Of a stretch of 26,859 bases of DNA, positions 21,684-26,859 are shown one piece after another. Both the position numbers and the translations under genes were made by a program. Each line of letters opens with the position of its first letter. Positions within the stretch are counted from its first letter, which is position 1. The notes under the pieces are model-generated. The model did not search any database. It saw only the letters and a program-made list of their open reading frames with translations, and was not told the DNA's origin. This DNA comes from CAYMRB01 sp964392615 (GTDB lineage Bacteria > Planctomycetota > UBA8108): contig CAYMRB010000087.1 in the NCBI GenBank assembly GCA_964392615.1, positions 1 through 26,859 on the forward strand. The letters run 5' to 3'.

Positions 21684-24668
21684 TCACCGCTTCGGAAGCG
21701 GCATCACGAGTCGAATGCCGGTGTCGAAGTGACCACCGGGCGGCCGGCCCAACCGATTCGCGATGCGGTAGTAGTAGCCCGTGAACGTCTTGTAGCTGCC
21801 GCCGCGGATCGAGATCAGGCCGGGCTCCGTCTCGTCGCGCGTCCACTCCGCCACCGCGCCGGTCATGCCGCGAACGCCGAAGACGCTGGCATCGAAGGGA
21901 CACACGTCGACGGGGTCGATCCAATTGGCGACCGGCGCGCCGAAGTGCGACTGGCAGAACGTCCAGATCGGCGTGTTTCCCCACGCGTAGTACCGCCGGT
22001 CGACGCCGCGCGCGGCGCGCTCCCACTCGAGGTCGCTCGGCAGCCGGGCACCGCGCCAGCGCGCGTACTCCCGAGCGACGCTCCACGGCACCTCGTGGAC
22101 GGGAAGCCGCTCGTAACCCTCGCAGGGCGTCCAGACACCGTCGTCGCCACGGGCGATTTGCTTGAGACGGACTCGCGGCAGGTACTGAACCTTGTCGATC
22201 TTGCCGTCCTTGTCGATGCGGTCGGCCAGCTCCCGCCGGCTGAGGAACTCGGCGTACTCGCCGAAGGTGACCTCGAAACGGCTCATGAAGAACCCGTCGA
22301 CTATCTTCGACCCGTACGGAAGGCTCTTGTCGACCGCCTCGTCGCGACCGAGCGCGACCGGCCCCGCGGGCACGTAGACGAACCCTTCCGGAATCTCCTC
22401 CGATCGCAGCAGCCGCACGTCGATGGTCTCGTCGGCATCGCAAATCGCGACGGGATACCGCGTATCAGCGTAGCCCTCCTCGCGCAGCACGATGAGATAG
22501 CTGCCGCCCGCGAGTCGGGCTTCGAGGCCGTCGGGGCCCGTCTCGCCGAGTCGTGCGGCCGCCGAGAAGAGCAGCGGATACGCCTCGAACTCGACGCCGA
22601 GCACACGGCGCAGCAGCGGGAACTCGGGCGCGTCGTTCGGCGCGGGCTCCGGAGTCGGCCGCCAGGCGAAAGTCTCCGTGGCGTCGCCGCGGCGAACGGT
22701 GACGCGAAACGCCGCTCCGGGCGGAGCGCTGCGCACATGGGCGACGAGCTCGGTGCGCGAGCGCACGCTCTTGCCGTCGATCGCTTCGATGCGGTCGCCC
22801 TTTCGGAACGGGCTCGTGCCCGACCGCGAGACGCGCAGGAACGGCTCGCCGCCCGGCGGCAGCGGAACGAAGCGCCCCTCGTGCTCGCGATAGCGGAAGC
22901 CGTATGCCGTCGCTCCCGGCGGATCGCTCCGGATGGTCAACGTGCGTGGCTCGGTCGCCGCGTTCAGCGTGTCGAAGTACGGCGCGGTCATGCGCGCCGC
23001 GTGCGTCGTGCCGAAGAACTCCCGCCGCGATTCCTCGAGCTCCTCGAGCAGCTTGTCCGCCGCGCTGTTCACGACGGAACCTCGCGAGCTCTTGGACAGC
23101 GCGACGACGAGATCGCCCCGCGTGGCGCCGTAGAGCACCGGAATCCGCGCGGCATCGTCCAGGAGCTGCCGGTGGCCCGCGACCACATCGCGCAGCTCCC
23201 ACACCGGCAGGCGCGTCCCGTCGAGCCGACCGCGACGCTCCTCGAAGAACGACTCGCGATCCCGGATCGCGGCGACGAGCCGCTCGTGCTCGCGGACGCT
23301 CTCCCGGCCCTCCGTGGTCAGTTGACGCGCCTCGGCGAGATCCTCGTACTGCTGGAGGACGAGGCTCAGGCTCGCCAGGCCGCCCCAGACGATCAGCGCC
23401 GCGACGACGATCGCCACGGTCAAACCGAAGCGGTGCCGCTTCGCGAGCTTGCGCAGCCGGTAGGCCGTGCTCGCAGGACGCGCGAGGATCGGCGTGTCGG
23501 TGAGGAATCGGGTCACGTCTGCCGCGAGCTCCGACGCGCTCGCGTAGCGCCGGTCGCGGTCCTTGTCCATCGCCCTCATGACGATCGCGTCGAGATCGCC
23601 CCGCAAGTCGCTCGCGAGGGCCTTGACCGTGGCGCGCCGATGGGCGGCGACGACGGCGGAGCCCTCGCGCAGCCGGCTCAACCGCGAGCTGGGCGTCGGC
23701 GGGTCGACCTCGCGGATCGTGCGCTCGATCGACGCGTACCCACCGCCGAGGAGCGTCGCCGGATCGAACGGCAGGTATCCGGTCAGGAGCTCGTAGAGGA
23801 GTACGCCGAGCGAGTAGATATCGGTACGCGCGTCGATGTCGGTGTCGCCGCTGGCCTGCTCCGGACTCATGTAGGACGGCGTACCGACGAGCTGCCCGCT
23901 CTGCGTGTGAAGCGTCTTCTCGGTGAGCCGTGCACCGGTCGACTTCGCGATGCCGAAATCGATGATCTTCGCGATGGCGGCCCCATCCTCTTCGAATACG
24001 AGGACGTTCGTCGGCTTGATGTCGCGGTGGATGATGCCCTTGTGGTGGGCGTGCTGCACGGCATCACAGACCTGTAGAAACAGATCGAGTCGAGCGCGCG
24101 TCGGCAGGCGCCGCTCGTCGCAGAAGCGCGTCATCGGCACGCCCGCGACGTACTCCATGACGAAGAACGGCCGGCCGCGATCGGTCGCGCCGGCGTCGTG
24201 GACGCTCGCGATATGCCGGTGCGCCATGAGGGCGAGAGCCTGTCGCTCCGAATCGAACCGCGCCAGCACCTCGCGCGTGTCCATGCCGAGCTTGACCAGC
24301 TTCAAAGCCACGCGGCGCTGGATGGGCTCGGTCTGCTCCGCGAGGTAGACGACGCCCATGCCGCCCTCCCCCACCGTCTCGATGATCCGATACGGACCGA
24401 TGCGATCCGGAGACGTCGCCCCCACCGATTCGCCGATGCGATCGAACGCCTCTCGCTCGCCGCACTCGTCGGTCGCCAGAGCGTCCGAATCGCCCAGCGA
24501 AACCTCCTCCAACGCCGCGAGCTCGCGAGCGATGTCATCCGCGTGACCCGGGAAGAGGCGCTGATACTCGGCGAGCGAGCGCACTCGTCCCGTGCGCTGG
24601 TCCTCGAGGTACTGGCGGAGGAACGCGGCGACGACCACGGAGTTCGCGGGGTCGGGGCTATCCCGCAT
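21684..24668 (-). CDS. Transmembrane Ser/Thr protein kinase with PEGA-like, PDZ and SUMF1-type domains
   Basis: The product has 994 residues. An N-terminal helical segment (about 1-60) of a kind common in planctomycete kinases precedes a PknB-type kinase domain (about 93-390). Motifs present: glycine loop GEGGMGVV (100-107), lysine K123, HRDIKPTN (214-221), DFG (237-239) and SPE (268-270), so it should be active. One transmembrane helix lies near 414-438. The outer part has a PEGA-like segment (from about 577), a PDZ domain (about 606-665, FRKGDRIEAIDGKSV) and a SUMF1/FGE-sulfatase-type domain (about 759-990: EGFVYVPAG, LPSDLEWERAARG, GMTGAVAEWT, RGGSY). Both cysteines used by true formylglycine-generating enzymes are replaced (T961, Y966), so this domain is probably a sensor. 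It is divergent from the ECF sigma gene with a 63-bp gap, which suggests that the two act together. Confidence 0.9.
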   Translation of the reverse strand: MRDSPDPANSVVVAAFLRQYLEDQRTGRVRSLAEYQRLFPGHADDIARELAALEEVSLGDSDALATDECGEREAFDRIGESVGATSPDRIGPYRIIETVGEGGMGVVYLAEQTEPIQRRVALKLVKLGMDTREVLARFDSERQALALMAHRHIASVHDAGATDRGRPFFVMEYVAGVPMTRFCDERRLPTRARLDLFLQVCDAVQHAHHKGIIHRDIKPTNVLVFEEDGAAIAKIIDFGIAKSTGARLTEKTLHTQSGQLVGTPSYMSPEQASGDTDIDARTDIYSLGVLLYELLTGYLPFDPATLLGGGYASIERTIREVDPPTPSSRLSRLREGSAVVAAHRRATVKALASDLRGDLDAIVMRAMDKDRDRRYASASELAADVTRFLTDTPILARPASTAYRLRKLAKRHRFGLTVAIVVAALIVWGGLASLSLVLQQYEDLAEARQLTTEGRESVREHERLVAAIRDRESFFEERRGRLDGTRLPVWELRDVVAGHRQLLDDAARIPVLYGATRGDLVVALSKSSRGSVVNSAADKLLEELEESRREFFGTTHAARMTAPYFDTLNAATEPRTLTIRSDPPGATAYGFRYREHEGRFVPLPPGGEPFLRVSRSGTSPFRKGDRIEAIDGKSVRSRTELVAHVRSAPPGAAFRVTVRRGDATETFAWRPTPEPAPNDAPEFPLLRRVLGVEFEAYPLLFSAAARLGETGPDGLEARLAGGSYLIVLREEGYADTRYPVAICDADETIDVRLLRSEEIPEGFVYVPAGPVALGRDEAVDKSLPYGSKIVDGFFMSRFEVTFGEYAEFLSRRELADRIDKDGKIDKVQYLPRVRLKQIARGDDGVWTPCEGYERLPVHEVPWSVAREYARWRGARLPSDLEWERAARGVDRRYYAWGNTPIWTFCQSHFGAPVANWIDPVDVCPFDASVFGVRGMTGAVAEWTRDETEPGLISIRGGSYKTFTGYYYRIANRLGRPPGGHFDTGIRLVMPLPKR

Positions 24669-24693
24669 GGATCACCACTCTTCTGGGAGTCGA

Positions 24694-24723
24694 TTGATCG
24701 AGCGATCGGGGCGAGTCTATCAT
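24694..24723 (+). promoter_or_regulatory. Putative promoter giving a nearly leaderless sigma-factor mRNA
   Basis: TTGATC (24694-24699) and TATCAT (24718-24723) are 18 bp apart on the plus strand. The start codon at 24732 is only nine bases from the -10 box, so the mRNA would have about 0-3 leader bases, in line with the absence of a ribosome site. The spacer holds a short inverted repeat, GATCG-AG-CGATC (24696-24707), that overlaps the -35 box and could be an operator. Confidence 0.4.
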
Positions 24724-24731
24724 TGGCGTTC

Positions 24732-25373
24732 ATGACGGACGACAAGAACCCGGCGGATCGGGAGGATCCGGCCGCGTTGACGACGCTCCACGTGCGGCGC
24801 GCGCGAGAGGGAGATCGGGAGAGCCTCGGCTGGCTCGTCGAGCGGCTGTCGCCGCTCGTGCGCGTGTCGGTGGAGTACTGGTTGCCGCGGTCGATGCGGC
24901 GGCTCTACGATCCGGACGACATCGTCAGCGACGCATGGGTCGCGACGCTGCCGCGCCTCGAGGGCCTCTCCGAACGCGGCGGTCGTTACACACCGGTGCT
25001 GGTGAAGTTCCTGACGACGACGGCCCGCCAGACCATCCAGAATCTCGTCCGCAAGCACGCGCAGAACAAGCCAGCGGTGCTCTCTGCCGACGACATGCCG
25101 CTCGACGCGTTGCCGGAAGACGTCGACGGCGTGGTCACGCAGGCGGCGAAGCGCGAGCTTCGAAACGCGGTGCGGGAGAGCCTCGACGGGCTCGGGGAAG
25201 CCGACCGCACGCTGCTCGCACTGCGCGGTCTCGAGCAGCGATCGTACGACGAGATCGCGCAGTTGATGTCCGTCGAGAAGGCGAGCTCTCTGCGGGTGCG
25301 CTACCTGCGCGCGCTGGCGAAGCTGCGACGCAGGTTGCCCGGCGGCGTATTCGACGAGCTCCCGGAGGACTGA
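24732..25373 (+). CDS. ECF-type RNA polymerase sigma factor
   Basis: The product has 213 residues, normal for an ECF sigma factor. Region 2 spans about 15-112: ARRAREGD-like start, YDPDDIVSDAWVATL at 59-73 (the core-binding D-x-D-D-I-V motif), then FLTTTARQTIQNLVRKHAQNK. Region 4 spans about 150-203: LGEADRTLLALRGLEQRSYDEIAQLM and VRYLRALAKLRRRL, a helix-turn-helix for -35 recognition. No anti-sigma gene is present nearby. Instead the divergent neighbour is a transmembrane kinase, and ECF-kinase pairing is an established planctomycete theme. Activation by phosphorylation is therefore a fair inference. No ribosome site precedes the ATG. The gene converges on the sulfatase gene with a 16-bp gap. 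Confidence 0.85.
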   Translation: MTDDKNPADREDPAALTTLHVRRAREGDRESLGWLVERLSPLVRVSVEYWLPRSMRRLYDPDDIVSDAWVATLPRLEGLSERGGRYTPVLVKFLTTTARQTIQNLVRKHAQNKPAVLSADDMPLDALPEDVDGVVTQAAKRELRNAVRESLDGLGEADRTLLALRGLEQRSYDEIAQLMSVEKASSLRVRYLRALAKLRRRLPGGVFDELPED

Positions 25374-25389
25374 GCAGGCGGCCAGGGGG

Positions 25390-26859
25390 CTAGCGCCGGG
25401 CGGCGCGCTGCTTCTGCTTCCTCTTGCCCTTCAGCTTGCCGTCGCTCGTGCGCGGATCGGACATTCCACGCCGCCAGCTCGCCCAACGCTCCGTCAGCTC
25501 CGCGACGACCTCCGGGTGCGCCGCCGCGACATCGCTCGTCTCGCCGATGTCCTCGTGCAGGTCAAAGAGCACCGTGCCGCCGGGATACGCGTAGCCGTCG
25601 GGATCGCGCACGCAACGATCGTCGACGATCTCGAAACTCGAGTGCTGCCATCCCGCGCCGCGGCACAGCTTCCAGCGCCCCTTGCGGATGACCTCCGCGC
25701 CGCGGCCGTTCGACCAGCACAGGAACTCGCGCGGCAGCTTCTGAGCGTCGCCCTTCAGGACGGGGACGAGCGACCGACCGTCGAGGTCGTCCGGGATCGC
25801 GCCGCCGACCAGCTCGACGATCGTCGGGAAGACGTCCATCGCCGATACGAGCGCCGAGCACGTCTTCTTCGCCGGCAAGCGGCCGGGCCAGGCGACGATC
25901 ATCGGGATGCGAAGGCCGCCCTCCGCGAACATGTACTTCCAGCCGCTCAGCGGCGCGTTGTTCGAGTAGGTGTTGATCGTGCCGCCGTTGTCGGAGAGGA
26001 ACACGACGATCGTGTCGTCACGCTGACCGGTCTCTTCCAGCGCGTCGAGGATGCCGGCGACGCCGCGGTCGAGCAGGTGGAGCTGCAGCAGATAGCGCTT
26101 GCGTCCGTCGGGGTCGACCGCGTCGAGATGGCCCCACTTGCGGTGCCAGGTCCTGTACGGCTCCTTCTTCGGATCCCAGAACGGAAACTGCTCGATGCCG
26201 AACTTCCCGAGGTAGTCGGGGTGACAGACATACGTCGGGTGATGCACCGCGTTGTGCGAGACGTGCAGGTAGAACGGCTCGTCGCGGTTCTTTCGCTGCC
26301 GGATGAAGCGCACCGCCTCGTCGGTGAAGATGTCGGTCGTGTAGCTCTTGTCGTACGACACGAGCTCGCGGTTGCGCGTCAACGGACCGATGTGCGCCGC
26401 GCGCGCGTTCGCCGCGCCGTAGGCTTCGACGTCGTTCGCACTCAGACGTAGATAGTCCTTCGTGTGGCCGATGAAGCCGAGAAACGCGTCGAAGCCGTGA
26501 TCGAGCGGATGGCGGACGGGCCCACCGTTCAGATGGGACTTGCCGATCTTCTTCGTCGCGTAGCCGAACTCGCCGAGCGCCCGGGGCAGCGTCGTCTCGC
26601 TCGCCGGCAGTCCGCCCTCGCCGTACCAATAGTTCCCCCACCGCTGCTGGTAGCGTCCGGTCAAAAGGCCGCAGCGCGACGGGCTGCAGATCGGCGCCGT
26701 CGCATAGGCGTCGGTGAAGTACGTGCCCATGGCGGCGAGTCGATCGAGCCCCGGCGTCCCCATCTCGCGAGTGTCTTGCGGCGCGTGCTTCAGGAAGCTC
26801 ATGTCCGCGTAGCCGAGGTCGTCCGCGACGATCAGGACGACGTTCGGACGACGCTTCGG
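25390..26859 (-). CDS. Type I (formylglycine) sulfatase, 5' end beyond the window
   Basis: The visible 489 residues begin at the window edge with PKRRPNVVLIVADDLGYAD, the usual start of the mature sulfatase domain, so only the signal peptide and start codon are missing. The metal-site Asp pair is at visible residues 13-14. CSPSR (58-62) is the cysteine-type maturation motif, so the Cys must be turned into formylglycine by a separate enzyme. GKSH (about residues 106-109), VSHNAVHHP (about 200-208) and SDNGG (D290, N291) supply further metal and sulfate contacts. A Lys/Arg-rich tail ends the protein. It hydrolyses sulfate esters, probably on sulfated polysaccharide, outside the cytoplasm; the substrate class cannot be fixed. 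No functional formylglycine-generating enzyme is encoded in this window. Confidence 0.92.
   Translation of the reverse strand, partial: PKRRPNVVLIVADDLGYADMSFLKHAPQDTREMGTPGLDRLAAMGTYFTDAYATAPICSPSRCGLLTGRYQQRWGNYWYGEGGLPASETTLPRALGEFGYATKKIGKSHLNGGPVRHPLDHGFDAFLGFIGHTKDYLRLSANDVEAYGAANARAAHIGPLTRNRELVSYDKSYTTDIFTDEAVRFIRQRKNRDEPFYLHVSHNAVHHPTYVCHPDYLGKFGIEQFPFWDPKKEPYRTWHRKWGHLDAVDPDGRKRYLLQLHLLDRGVAGILDALEETGQRDDTIVVFLSDNGGTINTYSNNAPLSGWKYMFAEGGLRIPMIVAWPGRLPAKKTCSALVSAMDVFPTIVELVGGAIPDDLDGRSLVPVLKGDAQKLPREFLCWSNGRGAEVIRKGRWKLCRGAGWQHSSFEIVDDRCVRDPDGYAYPGGTVLFDLHEDIGETSDVAAAHPEVVAELTERWASWRRGMSDPRTSDGKLKGKRKQKQRAARR

Noticed and set aside
21684..22400. SUMF1-type domain as a genuine formylglycine-generating enzyme for the nearby sulfatase
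   Set aside because: Both catalytic cysteine positions are substituted (T961 and Y966), and the domain is tethered to a kinase.
21729..24077. 782-codon plus-strand open frame opposite the kinase gene
   Set aside because: The kinase reading frame shows all catalytic motifs; the opposite frame has low-complexity Arg/Ala/Asp composition and no fold pattern.

Overview
The window is high-GC bacterial DNA that most resembles an uncultured planctomycete (Planctomycetota). Several features point this way together: an extracytoplasmic-function (ECF) sigma factor divergent from a membrane Ser/Thr kinase fused to a SUMF1-type domain, a type I sulfatase, a Tat-exported Gfo/Idh/MocA oxidoreductase beside a secreted HEAT-repeat protein, a CotH-family protein, a secreted beta-helix protein, and giant secreted proteins with RGDxNxDG dockerin-like repeats. 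This assignment is inference from gene families; there is no rRNA or other marker gene. A 10-base N gap at 241-250 beside a long poly-G stretch suggests a draft or metagenomic assembly.

Layout. Positions 1-111 hold the tail of an unrecognised gene. Positions 112-372 hold a damaged-looking, G-rich, repeat-flanked gap. A small ParE-type toxin-antitoxin pair follows on the minus strand (373-848); its 59-residue antitoxin is easily missed. A secreted GH5-like glycosidase (1004-3670, minus) is next, then a hemolysin III/TrhA gene broken by one in-frame TAG (3750-4397, minus). Four plus-strand genes follow: the oxidoreductase, the HEAT protein, the beta-helix protein and the CotH protein. The CotH gene collides tail to tail, with a 26-bp overlap, with a minus-strand sialidase-like gene (12291-14645). 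A divergent intergenic region with nested palindromes separates the sialidase gene from two consecutive genes for giant secreted proteins (14827-17847 and 17984-21658). Each giant carries a dockerin-like pair directly after its signal peptide and another at its C-terminus. A minus-strand kinase-PDZ-SUMF1 gene (21684-24668) faces away from an ECF sigma gene (24732-25373). The right end holds a sulfatase gene whose 5' end runs off the window.

How the genes may work together (inference). Most products are exported and look suited to binding, decorating or breaking down sulfated or complex glycans: GH5-like enzyme, sialidase, sulfatase, beta-helix protein, oxidoreductase. The kinase/ECF pair looks like a transmembrane signalling unit that could control part of this set. 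The kinase SUMF1-type domain lacks the two cysteines needed for formylglycine-generating activity, so it is more likely a sensor or binding domain than the maturase of the neighbouring sulfatase. The least described parts are the double-ended dockerin proteins, one of which also holds a possible cohesin-like segment, and the CotH protein with a three-helix membrane tail.
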